From assembly GCA_964651395.1 (NCBI GenBank), contig CAZYXZ010000032.1, forward strand, positions 1 to 33,591: a stretch of 33,591 nucleotides of DNA. Direction: 5' to 3'. The notes below the pieces were generated by a model. The model saw only the letters and a program-made list of their open reading frames with translations. It searched no databases and had not been told where the DNA came from. The translations under genes were made by a program, and so were the position numbers. Shown piece after piece: positions 1 to 7,887 of this stretch; position 1 is the stretch's first letter; each line of letters opens with the position of its first letter. The DNA is from CAZYXZ01 sp964651395 (lineage in GTDB: Bacteria > Actinomycetota > Actinomycetes > BP-191).

Positions 1-1
1 C

Positions 2-1348
2 GTGGACAAGGACGGCCGGAAGATGAGCAAGCACCTCGGCAACGTCCTCGACCCGCACGCGCTGTTCGAGCAGTACGGCGCGGATCCGCTGCGCTGGCTG
101 CTCCTGTGCGTCGGCAACCCATGGGCCAACCGGCGCGTCTTCGGCGAGGCGCTGGACGAGGTCGTCCGCAAGGTGCTGCTCACGTACTGGAACACCGTCA
201 GCTTCTTCACCCTGTACGCCGCCACGGGGAACTGGAGTCCAGCGCTCGCCGCGCCCGACGAGCGCCCGGTGATGGACCGCTGGCTGCTCGCGGAGCTGCA
301 CGACACGGTGGCGGAGGTGGACGCCGCGCTCGAGGACTTCGACCCGACGCGCGCGGGCCGGCGGCTCACGGAGTTCATCGACGACCTGTCGAACTGGTAC
401 GTCCGCCGCTGCCGGAGGCGGTTCTGGAAAGGCGCGGCGACGCCCGACTCCTCGGCCGCGTTCGCCACGCTGCACGAGGCCCTCGTGGCGCTGACCGGGC
501 TGCTGGCCCCCTTCGTGCCGTTCCTCACGGACGAGGTGTGGCAGCACCTCGTGGTCAGCGTGAACGCCGCCGCGCCGGACTCCGTGCACCTGAGCGCGTT
601 CCCGGCCGCCGACCGGACCCAGGTCGACGCCGAGCTGCGCGCGCGCATGGCGCAGGCCCGCCGACTCGTCGAGCTCGGCCGCGAGGCGCGCGCCGGGAGC
701 GGGGTCCGGACCCGTCAGCCGCTGAGCCGGGTGATGATCACCTCGACCGTGCACCAGAGCCTGGGCGACGAGCTGCTCGCGGTCGTCCGCGACGAGCTCA
801 ACGTCGAGCGCATCGAGCCGCTCACCGACGAGGCCGGCCTGGTGGAGGTGACCTTCAAGGCCAACTTCCGCGAGCTCGGACGCCGGTTCGGGCCGAAGAC
901 CGCCGCCGTGGCCGAGCAGATCGCCGCGTGGGGGCCGGCCACGGACCACACGGTCAGCGTCGACGGCGAGACCGCCGCGCTCGCGCCGGAGATGTACGTC
1001 CGCACGGAGACGCCGCGCGAGGGCTGGGTCGTGGCCAGCCAGAGCGGGCTCACGCTCGCCCTGGACACCGCGATCACGCCCGAGCTGCGGCGCGCGGGGC
1101 TGGCGAGGGACGCGGTCCGGGCGCTCCAGGAGTCCCGCAAGGCGGCCGGCCTGGACGTCGTCGACCGCGTGGAGCTCTGGTGGCAGGCCGACGGGGAGCT
1201 GGCCGAGGCCATGCGGGAGCACGCCGGGCGCGTGGCGGACGAGGTGCTGGCGGTCCGGTTCGACGAGGGCACGCCACCGGCCGATCTGGCCCCTCGTCGG
1301 GATGTCACCCTGGGGCTACAGTGGTGGCTCCGGCAGGCGGGGGCATGA
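2..1348 (+). CDS. ileS: Isoleucine--tRNA ligase, C-terminal part (5' end outside window)
   Basis: Cytoplasmic class I aminoacyl-tRNA synthetase that charges tRNA-Ile. The visible part begins just before the KMSK signature (KMSKHLGNVLDP), the loop that stabilises the aminoacyl-adenylate transition state, so the HIGH motif and the editing domain lie outside the window. The helical anticodon-binding domain follows (for example the NWYVRRCRRRFW stretch), and then the long C-terminal extension of the large IleS type. About 448 codons are present of an enzyme that is usually a little over 1000 residues in actinobacteria. The first in-frame GTG is an internal valine codon, not a start. The gene runs towards the dcw cluster. 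The family call is secure. Confidence 0.95.
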   Translation: MDKDGRKMSKHLGNVLDPHALFEQYGADPLRWLLLCVGNPWANRRVFGEALDEVVRKVLLTYWNTVSFFTLYAATGNWSPALAAPDERPVMDRWLLAELHDTVAEVDAALEDFDPTRAGRRLTEFIDDLSNWYVRRCRRRFWKGAATPDSSAAFATLHEALVALTGLLAPFVPFLTDEVWQHLVVSVNAAAPDSVHLSAFPAADRTQVDAELRARMAQARRLVELGREARAGSGVRTRQPLSRVMITSTVHQSLGDELLAVVRDELNVERIEPLTDEAGLVEVTFKANFRELGRRFGPKTAAVAEQIAAWGPATDHTVSVDGETAALAPEMYVRTETPREGWVVASQSGLTLALDTAITPELRRAGLARDAVRALQESRKAAGLDVVDRVELWWQADGELAEAMREHAGRVADEVLAVRFDEGTPPADLAPRRDVTLGLQWWLRQAGA

Positions 1349-1469
1349 ATCCGTACATCTCAGTAAGTTTCCCCATAACCCATTCTCGGCGCGTTCAAGA
1401 CCGGCTTCCCGAAATGCCGATCCCTAGAGCACGAACCCGCTGTGGGGACGCCCAGGAGGTAGAGGAAAG

Positions 1470-1955
1470 ATGTCCGGCGACTTCGTCCCGCACCGTGACG
1501 AACCTGCTGCCGCACCCCCAGCCGCTCCACGGCTGCGGCTGACGGACACTGCTGTGGCCAAGCCCGCCCTGCTGAGCCAGGTCCGTCCTGCGCTCGTGCT
1601 GGCCGAGAAGGAGGCGCGTGACCTCCTGCAGACGGCGACCGCGTACGACGTGACGCGGGGCGGCCGCTTCTCCGCCGGTCCGGCCGGTATCCAGGTCTGG
1701 AGCGGTCCGTGGGACGGCCCCAACGGCACGCACGGGCAGGCCGTGCACCTCGGCTCCGTGGACTGGAGCTACGACACGCCGGTCCGCCACTACGCCACCG
1801 TCTACCGCGCGATGGTCACCACGTTCGGCCTCGACGCCGGCGAGAGCACCTCGACCATCCTCGACAAGGTGCTCCGCCTGGCCGGCCTCTCCGCCGACGG
1901 GTGCCGGCTCGAGATGCCGATGCCGCCCGCGCGGGACCCGTTCCGCAACCGCTAG
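1470..1955 (+). CDS. Hypothetical actinobacterial protein, 161 aa
   Basis: I do not recognise a named family. The protein is soluble, with no signal peptide or membrane segment. Residues 1-25 are Pro/Ala-rich. A folded-looking part follows, rich in aromatic and charged residues (for example WSGPWDGPNGTH and the WSYDTPVRHYATVYRAMV stretch), and a short proline-rich end. The ATG is preceded by AGGAGG and GAGGAAAG, which supports this start. It lies 121 bases after ileS, in the same direction, and ends just before a strong terminator, so it may be read through from ileS or have its own promoter. I saw no convincing -35/-10 pair in 1349-1469. Coding use matches its neighbours. Function unknown. 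Confidence 0.8.
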   Translation: MSGDFVPHRDEPAAAPPAAPRLRLTDTAVAKPALLSQVRPALVLAEKEARDLLQTATAYDVTRGGRFSAGPAGIQVWSGPWDGPNGTHGQAVHLGSVDWSYDTPVRHYATVYRAMVTTFGLDAGESTSTILDKVLRLAGLSADGCRLEMPMPPARDPFRNR

Positions 1956-1966
1956 ACCTGCTGCAC

Positions 1967-2000
1967 GAAGAAGGCCCCGCCGTCCGGCGGGGCCTTCTTC
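1967..2000. terminator. Bidirectional intrinsic terminator between convergent genes
   Basis: Perfect inverted repeat: 16-base arms at 1967-1982 and 1985-2000 around a two-base centre. The core GGCCCCGCCG/CGGCGGGGCC is flanked by GAAGAA on one side and TTCTTC on the other, giving a pyrimidine-rich tail in both directions. It sits 11 bases after the stop of the upstream plus-strand gene and 16 bases after the stop of the minus-strand gene, so it can serve both. Confidence 0.9.
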
Positions 2001-2016
2001 GTTGTGGAGCTGGGGT

Positions 2017-2778
2017 CTAGCGGGTCGCCTTCTTGGCCGGCTTCTTGGCCGGGGCCTTCTTCGCCGCCGGCTTCGCGGCGGCCTTCTTGGCCGGCTTCTT
2101 CGCCGCGGGCTTGGCCGCCTTGCTGGCCGCCTTGCGCGCTGCCGCGGCAGCCGCGGCGCGGACGTCGGACTGGCTCGCCTTCTTCGCCGCCGGCTTGCGG
2201 GCCGGTGCCGCCTTCGCGGCGGCCTTGCGGGCCGGTGCCGCCTTCGCGGGCCGGCGGGCGGCCGTGGTGGCCAGCCGCTCGGTCGCAGCGGCCGCCTCGG
2301 CGTCGTCCGGGCGGCAGACTCCGCAGGCGCTGTAGCCGTCGGAGAGCGCCGCCTCGCGGGTCACCGTCGTCACGTCGTCACGGCCGGCCAGGAACCGGCA
2401 GGACGCGACGTGGTAGCGCGGCCGGCCCGGGACGACCGCGACGCGGTCACTGCCCGAGGGGGCGGCTGCGGCGACCACGGGCGCCGCCTCGGCGACATCC
2501 TCGGGGACGTCCGCCACGACGGTCTCGGCGGCACGACGGCTCGAGCCGCGGACCGGCGTGACCGCGCTGGTCTCGAGCGGCTCGTCCGGCACCGCCGAGG
2601 AGGCGGCGGCAGCCGGCGCGTCACCACGCCGCTGGAGCGCGCCGACGATGAGGAACAGACCGGCGAGCAGGCTGACACCGATCGAGCCATAGATGGCGTA
2701 CAGGTTGCTCTTCACCGCCAGCCCGACACCGAGCAGGACGATGGAGACGACGACGAGTAGCCCAGACAGGACGATCAA
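2017..2778 (-). CDS. Two-TM protein with Ada-like Cys/His module and histone H1-like tail
   Basis: A 253-aa protein with three parts. Residues 2-22 and 29-48 are hydrophobic membrane segments, followed by RR at 50-51, which by the positive-inside rule places the rest in the cytoplasm. Residues 121-158 carry YH-x3-C and GY-x2-C-x2-C-x-P (His123, Cys127, Cys152, Cys155), resembling the small Ada-type metal-binding module found at the ends of some nucleases and DNA-processing proteins. Residues 172-253 are Ala/Lys/Pro-rich with AAKKPAKK-type repeats, as in histone H1-like bacterial DNA-binding tails. The start is TTG, with AAGGGG 7 bases upstream; no better in-frame start is visible. The inferred role is a membrane-anchored nucleic-acid binder. 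No characterised homologue of this architecture comes to mind. Confidence 0.8.
   Translation of the reverse strand: MIVLSGLLVVVSIVLLGVGLAVKSNLYAIYGSIGVSLLAGLFLIVGALQRRGDAPAAAASSAVPDEPLETSAVTPVRGSSRRAAETVVADVPEDVAEAAPVVAAAAPSGSDRVAVVPGRPRYHVASCRFLAGRDDVTTVTREAALSDGYSACGVCRPDDAEAAAATERLATTAARRPAKAAPARKAAAKAAPARKPAAKKASQSDVRAAAAAAARKAASKAAKPAAKKPAKKAAAKPAAKKAPAKKPAKKATR
2194..2249. repeat. 30-bp tandem duplication inside the H1-like tail
   Basis: The 26 bases at 2194-2219 recur identically at 2224-2249, giving a 30-base period (10 codons) that encodes an AKAAPARK-type unit. It is part of the coding sequence of the tail and suggests expansion or contraction of the tail by slippage. Confidence 0.85.
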
Positions 2779-2824
2779 GAGAGCCCCTTAGTTGCGGCAC
2801 CGGGTTCGGTTTGAGACGCGGTGC

Positions 2825-2854
2825 ATCCTACAGAGGTCGAGCGCTTGATTTCGA
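2825..2854 (-). promoter_or_regulatory. Candidate promoter of the H1-tail membrane protein gene
   Basis: On the minus strand TAGGAT (2830-2825) is a good actinobacterial -10 hexamer. The best -35 at an 18-base spacer is TCGAAA (2854-2849), which is weak. It lies about 47 bases before the TTG start, in the 84-base gap after divIVA. It suggests separate transcription from divIVA. Confidence 0.4.
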
Positions 2855-2862
2855 AGTGGCAT

Positions 2863-3435
2863 TCAGGCCCGCCCTGATGTAGGGGGCGCGAGCGGCGGGT
2901 AACCGAGTGGCGGCGCACCGGGCGGCGTCGCCGGTCGCGCCGGCGCCTGCGGAGGCGGGGGCGGCGTGGGCGCAGCCGCAGCGGGGTCGAGGTCGCGCAG
3001 CTGCGCCTCGAGATAGGCCCGCAGCCGGGCCCGGTACTCGCGCTCGAACATGCGCAACGCCTCGACCTGCTGCTCGAGAGCCTGCTTGCGCTGCTCGAGA
3101 TCGCCCACGACGTGCTGCGCCGTGGCCCGCGCCTCCTCGATCAGCCGCGCGGCCTCCGCCCTCGCCGTGGCTACCGTCTCGTCGGCGCTCTGCTGCGCGA
3201 GCAGCAGAGTGCGTCGCAGCATCTCCTCGGTCTCCGAGGAGGCTGCGATGTTCGTCACGGTCGGCGTGCCGCCACCCCCTCCGCCGTGGGCGAGGCGTTC
3301 GCGCAGGTTCGCGTTGTCGGCGATGAGTCGGCCGAGCTCGTGCTCCACCTCGTCGAGGAAGGCGTCGACCTCGTCCTCGTCGTAGCCCCGGAGCCGCTGG
3401 TGGAACTCCTTGAGGCGAACCTCCTCCGGAGTCAC
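2863..3435 (-). CDS. divIVA: DivIVA/Wag31-type coiled-coil protein, short form (190 aa)
   Basis: Membrane-curvature-binding scaffold that marks poles and septa and directs apical growth in actinobacteria. The N-terminal lipid-binding domain is clear: LRGYDEDEVDAFLDEVEHEL (residues 15-34) matches the RGYDEDEV signature, with Leu15-Arg16 at the position of the membrane-inserting Phe-Arg pair of B. subtilis. A Gly-rich linker (about 51-57) precedes a coiled coil (about 65-140) and then a Pro/Ala-rich tail. The chosen GTG start overlaps the yggT stop as GTGA (3432-3435); the frame stays open upstream, but that stretch is antisense-frame reading of yggT and sepF. At 190 aa it is shorter than typical Wag31 (around 260 aa), mainly because the coiled coil is short. 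Downstream of ftsZ-sepF-yggT as expected. Confidence 0.9.
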   Translation of the reverse strand: MTPEEVRLKEFHQRLRGYDEDEVDAFLDEVEHELGRLIADNANLRERLAHGGGGGGTPTVTNIAASSETEEMLRRTLLLAQQSADETVATARAEAARLIEEARATAQHVVGDLEQRKQALEQQVEALRMFEREYRARLRAYLEAQLRDLDPAAAAPTPPPPPQAPARPATPPGAPPLGYPPLAPPTSGRA

Positions 3436-3719
3436 CGGTACTGCGCCAGCACCGAGACGAGCGCGTAGCCGCCGAGGAACAGGATCAGTGTGCCGACGTC
3501 CAGACTCGCGTTGCCGATCCGCAACGGCGGGAGCACCCGTGCCAGCAGCTTCAGCGGCGGGTCGGTGACGGTGTAGACGACCTCGAGCATCGCGGCGACC
3601 GCCCCGGTCGCGCGGTACTGCGACAGCTGGAACACCCAGCTCATGATGACGCGCACCAACAGGATCAGCAGGAACACCTGCAGGATCCAGATCAGCACTT
3701 CGGCGAGCACGGAAGGCAC
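3432..3719 (-). CDS. yggT: YggT family membrane protein
   Basis: A 95-aa integral membrane protein with two hydrophobic segments (about residues 5-28 and 72-92) joined by a loop containing the family-typical TDPPLKLLARVLPP stretch. Its role is not firmly established; it is constantly found between sepF and divIVA and is linked to membrane and division functions. The GTG start is preceded by GAGGAG at 10 bases. Its TGA overlaps the divIVA GTG by four bases, which implies translational coupling. Confidence 0.9.
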   Translation of the reverse strand: MPSVLAEVLIWILQVFLLILLVRVIMSWVFQLSQYRATGAVAAMLEVVYTVTDPPLKLLARVLPPLRIGNASLDVGTLILFLGGYALVSVLAQYR

Positions 3720-3752
3720 GGGGTCGGGGCTCCTCGATGTGCCCAGGCGAAC

Positions 3753-4283
3753 CTAGGACTGGTTGAAGAAGCCACCCTCGCGGATGCGCGCCATCTCGGC
3801 GTCGGAGACCTCGATGTTGCTCGGAGAGAGCAGGAAGACCTTGTTGGTCACCTTGTCGAGACGACCGTGCAGGCCGAAGGTCAGCCCGGCGGCGAAGTCG
3901 ACGAGCCGCTTGGCGTCGCGCTCCTCCATGTCGGTGACGTTCATGATGACCGGCACACCGAGGCGGAACTGCTCGCCGATCTCCCGCGCGTCGTTGTACT
4001 TCGTCGGGCACAGCGTCGTGATCCGGTACGCCGGCGCGGCCGGCTCGGGGGCGGTGAAGGCCGGCTCCTCCTCGCGGCGGAAGCGGACCTCGGGGTCCAG
4101 TGCGAGCGTGCCGCGCTGGGGCACCGCGTCGGGGTAGCGCCGCACACGCGACTCCGCGCTGCCGAGTGGGCGCACGCCGGCGGGCTCGGGCTCCTCGTCG
4201 GGGAGGAACTCGCCGTCGTACTCCTCCTCGCCGGGCTCCATGAGCCCGAGGTACACCATGGTCTTGCGAAAGACGCCGGCCAT
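3753..4283 (-). CDS. sepF: Cell division protein SepF
   Basis: FtsZ-binding membrane anchor that helps form the Z ring in actinobacteria. This 176-aa protein has the N-terminal amphipathic membrane-targeting helix (MAGVFRKTMVYLGL), an acidic linker (EPGEEEYDGEF and a Pro-rich stretch), and the C-terminal SepF domain (about 90-176) with PTKYNDAREIGEQFR, PVIMNVTDMEERDAKR and DFAAGLTFGL. The ATG at 4283 is chosen because GGAGAGGAG lies just upstream and the product begins with the conserved MAGVFRK; the frame stays open further 5'. It is 46 bases after yggS and 33 bases before yggT, in the ftsZ-downstream group. Confidence 0.95.
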   Translation of the reverse strand: MAGVFRKTMVYLGLMEPGEEEYDGEFLPDEEPEPAGVRPLGSAESRVRRYPDAVPQRGTLALDPEVRFRREEEPAFTAPEPAAPAYRITTLCPTKYNDAREIGEQFRLGVPVIMNVTDMEERDAKRLVDFAAGLTFGLHGRLDKVTNKVFLLSPSNIEVSDAEMARIREGGFFNQS

Positions 4284-4329
4284 GGCGCTCCTCTCCGGTC
4301 TAGACCCCAGGACTGCGGATGTGCGAATC

Positions 4330-5010
4330 CTAGCCGGAAGGCGGGGTCCTGCTGCCGAACAAGGCAGTCCCGACACGCACGTGGGTCGCCCCCTCCCGGA
4401 TCGCGGCGGCGAGGTCGCCGGACATGCCCATCGACAGCCATGGCCGCGCCAGGTACTCCTCGGCGACCAGGCTCGCCCCCAGCGCCGCGAGCTCGCGGAA
4501 CACCGGCGCCGGATCGACGCCCGGCGGCGCCACGGTCATCAGGCCGCGCAGCGTGAGCCCGACGCTGTCGTCGACGCACTCGGCGAGCCCTTCGACCTCG
4601 CCCGGACCGCAGCCGCCGCGGCCCCGGTCCGTGTCGAAGCGCACCTGGATCAGCGCGTCCAGCACCCGGCCCGCGCGCCGCGCGGCTCGGGCGACGGCAG
4701 TGCACACGTCGAGGCGGTCGATCGACTGGACCACGTCGGCATACCCGGCGATCTGCCGAGCCTTGTTGCGCTGGATCTGGCCGACGTGGTGCCACCGCAC
4801 GGCGACGCCGGCCTCGGCCACCTGCGCTGCCTTCGGCACGGCCTCCTGCGCGTAGCTCTCACCGAAGTCGGTGACGCCGAGCGAGGCGAGCCGCAGCACG
4901 TCGGCAGCCGGCCAGGTCTTGCTGACCGCGACCAGCCCGACCCCGTCGGGGATCTCCGCGCGGACGGCGGCCAGGTTCTCCGCCAGCTCGTCGAGGCGCG
5001 CGTCCCTCAC
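4330..5010 (-). CDS. yggS: YggS/PROSC family PLP-binding protein
   Basis: Cytoplasmic pyridoxal-phosphate homeostasis protein with an alanine-racemase-like TIM barrel but no known catalytic reaction. The PLP lysine is Lys31 in LVAVSKTWP. Other family motifs are FGESYAQE, WHHVGQIQRNKAR, SIDRLD, GLMTVAPP and SMGMSGDLAAAIREGATHVR, with the phosphate-binding VRVGTALFG end. Length (226 aa) is normal. The GTG start overlaps the pgeF stop as GTGA (5007-5010). It belongs to the group downstream of ftsZ, next to sepF, as in most Gram-positive genomes. The call is secure; its physiological partner here is not visible. Confidence 0.95.
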   Translation of the reverse strand: MRDARLDELAENLAAVRAEIPDGVGLVAVSKTWPAADVLRLASLGVTDFGESYAQEAVPKAAQVAEAGVAVRWHHVGQIQRNKARQIAGYADVVQSIDRLDVCTAVARAARRAGRVLDALIQVRFDTDRGRGGCGPGEVEGLAECVDDSVGLTLRGLMTVAPPGVDPAPVFRELAALGASLVAEEYLARPWLSMGMSGDLAAAIREGATHVRVGTALFGSRTPPSG

Positions 5011-5738
5011 GCTTCCAGCCAGATGAGGCCGGCCTGGCGGCCGGTGACCCCGTCGCGGCGGAAGGAGAACAGCGACGGGTCCTCGGCGGTGCAGCCACCG
5101 ACGTGGGTCACGGTGCCGATCCCGGCATCGGTCAGGAGCGCAGTCGCGCCGGCGCGCAGGTCCATCGACGGCGTCCCGGCACGGGTCGTGCCCCGCGCAG
5201 CCGGCAGGTCGGCGGCCAGCTCGTCGACCATCTCGGCCGGCAGCTCGTAGCAGCAGGCGCCGATGGCCGGTCCCACGAGGGCGGTCATCCGGCCCGGGTC
5301 CGCGCCGTGCACGCTCATCGCGAGCAGCGTGTTGTAGAGCACCCCGGCCAGCAGCCCCTTGCGGCCGGCGTGCGCTGCCCCGACCACCCCGGCGCCCGGG
5401 TCGGCCAGCAGGACCGGCAGGCAGTCCGCGACCTGGATGCAGAGGGCGACGCCGCGCTGCGTCGTCACGAGCGCGTCGACGCCGGGGTAGGTCTCCGCGG
5501 CGCCCTCGGCCACCGCGATGCCCGCGCCATGCACCTGCTCGGCCCAGACCAGACGCGCGCCCGTCGCTTCGGCCAGACGCCGACGGTTCTCCGAGATCCC
5601 CGCAGGGTCGTCGCCGACGTGGCTCGCCAGGTTGTACGAGTCGTACGGCGGGTCGCTGACACCGCCGTGGCGTGAGGTGAAGGCGGAGACGACACCGCCC
5701 CCGAGCCGACGGAGGTCGAGCTCGGGGGCGGGCGGCAC
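5007..5738 (-). CDS. pgeF: Peptidoglycan editing factor / YfiH-type copper-zinc enzyme
   Basis: YlmD/YfiH family enzyme. Members have been described as laccase-like polyphenol oxidases, as purine nucleoside-active enzymes, and in E. coli as an editing factor that removes wrong residues from peptidoglycan precursors. The metal-site motifs are present: EQVHG (His70), ADCLP (Cys106) and AAHAGRKGL (His123), plus GPAIGACCYEL. The usual HAGWRG is HAGRKG here, with the Trp missing. The length of 243 aa is normal. The GTG start lies 9 bases after the ftsZ stop, so it is probably read on the ftsZ transcript; no clear ribosome-binding site is seen, and a start further in is possible. Confidence 0.92.
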   Translation of the reverse strand: MPPAPELDLRRLGGGVVSAFTSRHGGVSDPPYDSYNLASHVGDDPAGISENRRRLAEATGARLVWAEQVHGAGIAVAEGAAETYPGVDALVTTQRGVALCIQVADCLPVLLADPGAGVVGAAHAGRKGLLAGVLYNTLLAMSVHGADPGRMTALVGPAIGACCYELPAEMVDELAADLPAARGTTRAGTPSMDLRAGATALLTDAGIGTVTHVGGCTAEDPSLFSFRRDGVTGRQAGLIWLEA

Positions 5739-5747
5739 GCGAGCGTT

Positions 5748-6950
<1,203 letters not shown>

Positions 6951-6977
6951 GGCGTGAGTGCCTCTCGTGTCCGACTA

Positions 6978-7021
6978 CGGGGAAGGGTGCCGTCAGACGT
7001 CACCCGGTGGAGCGGGGAAGG
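6978..7021 (-). repeat. Direct repeat CCTTCCCCG in the ftsZ leader
   Basis: On the minus strand the nine bases CCTTCCCCG occur at 7021-7013 (the hairpin loop) and again at 6986-6978, just after the 3' arm. A third copy is in the loop of the hairpin after mraZ (21486-21478). Confidence 0.85.
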
Positions 7022-7044
7022 CGCCACCGGATGACGGCTGACGG
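6990..7044 (-). promoter_or_regulatory. Large imperfect hairpin in the ftsZ leader
   Basis: Arms at 7044-7024 and 7010-6990 (21 bases each, read on the minus strand) pair at 19 Watson-Crick positions plus one G-U, with a single mismatch. The loop (7023-7011) is CGCCTTCCCCGCT. The hairpin ends 39 bases before the ftsZ GTG and about 50 bases after the AT-rich promoter-like patch. There is no U-tract after it, so it could be a leader structure controlling translation or stability, an attenuator, or an operator. The pairing is seen directly; the role is inference. Confidence 0.75.
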
Positions 7045-7063
7045 AACTCCGCTCGACCAACTG

Positions 7064-7097
7064 TAACCGTCAACTACACGGTTATAGTTATGTCAAC
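7064..7097 (-). promoter_or_regulatory. AT-rich ftsZ promoter/operator region
   Basis: A short AT-rich island in very GC-rich DNA between ftsQ and ftsZ. On the minus strand it has a consensus -35 TTGACA (7096-7091), a TATAAC (7086-7081), GTTGAC at 7097-7092 and again at 7074-7069, and a perfect 7-bp inverted repeat TAACCGT / ACGGTTA (7084-7078 and 7070-7064, 7-base spacer). No ideal -10 sits 16-18 bases after TTGACA, so the exact promoter is uncertain. The position fits a dedicated ftsZ promoter. Confidence 0.6.
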
Positions 7098-7164
7098 CTG
7101 AGTTCGTGGGGCAGAAGGTAGAGCAGCCCGGTTTGCACCGTCAAGTGCGGCTCGCCGCGAACGG

Positions 7165-7887
7165 CTACGAGCGCACCGCTGGACTGCTCGGCGACCGCAC
7201 GTCCACATGCCGCACTCCGGGCTTCAGCACCGCGACGAGGACGCGCGCCTTCTGCGGGTTGTCGGTCGCCGCTCCCCAGGCGACGGTGACGCCTTCGTTG
7301 AGAGTCAGCTCGAGGTCGAGTCCCGTCGAGATGCGTACTGCGGCGACCCTGTCGCGCAACGCCACCGGGAGCGACGTGACCACCTGCACGACGGACGCGA
7401 CGAGGTCGTGACCCGGGTCGCTTGTCGACGCGACGCTGACGACGGCGACGCCCTTCGGCGCGACGGGCTGCGTCGCGATGGAGACGCCGTCGATGTCGTA
7501 GAGCACGACTCCCCCGGCCGCCCGTCGTACGGCGAGCAGCGGCTTGCGCTCGACGATCGTGATCACGACTCGCGACGGCCACACGCGGTCGACGTACACC
7601 TCGCGCACCGGTGCCAAGGCGAGCACGCGGCGCCGGATGTCCGCGACGTCGACGTCGACCATCGGCTGCCCGCGGTGCACCTGCGCGGCGGCCAGCACCT
7701 GCGCGGGCGACACCCGGCCGGTCCCCTGCACCCGCAGGTGGTCCACGTCGAGCAGCGGTGAACGAACCACCCATGCGCCCATCCCGACCGGCACGGCGAT
7801 GACGAGGAAGAGACCGAACCGGTGCAGGCGCCGACGGCGCAGCTCGCTGCGACGGCGATCGGTGAACGTCGCCTTCTTCGCGGTCAT
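7165..7887 (-). CDS. ftsQ: Cell division protein FtsQ
   Basis: Bitopic divisome protein that links FtsL and its partners to the septal synthase. This 240-aa protein has a basic cytoplasmic N-terminus (RRRSELRRRRLHR), one membrane segment (about 24-42), the POTRA domain starting near LLDVDHLRVQGTGRVSP (about 45-115), and the FtsQ domain with VWPSRVVITIVERKPL and YDIDGV. The ATG start overlaps the murB stop as ATGA (7884-7887). The frame stays open further upstream but that part is antisense-frame reading of murB. It is the last gene of the overlapping run; ftsZ follows after 214 bases. Confidence 0.93.
   Translation of the reverse strand: MTAKKATFTDRRRSELRRRRLHRFGLFLVIAVPVGMGAWVVRSPLLDVDHLRVQGTGRVSPAQVLAAAQVHRGQPMVDVDVADIRRRVLALAPVREVYVDRVWPSRVVITIVERKPLLAVRRAAGGVVLYDIDGVSIATQPVAPKGVAVVSVASTSDPGHDLVASVVQVVTSLPVALRDRVAAVRISTGLDLELTLNEGVTVAWGAATDNPQKARVLVAVLKPGVRHVDVRSPSSPAVRS

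Noticed and set aside
1394..1430. TTCAAG and TAGAGC as promoter of the 161-aa gene
   Set aside because: The spacer is 25 bases, too long for a sigma70-type promoter.
2863..4011. 382-residue version of DivIVA
   Set aside because: The first 192 residues are yggT and sepF in another frame; the RGYDEDEV domain starts right after the GTG at 3435.
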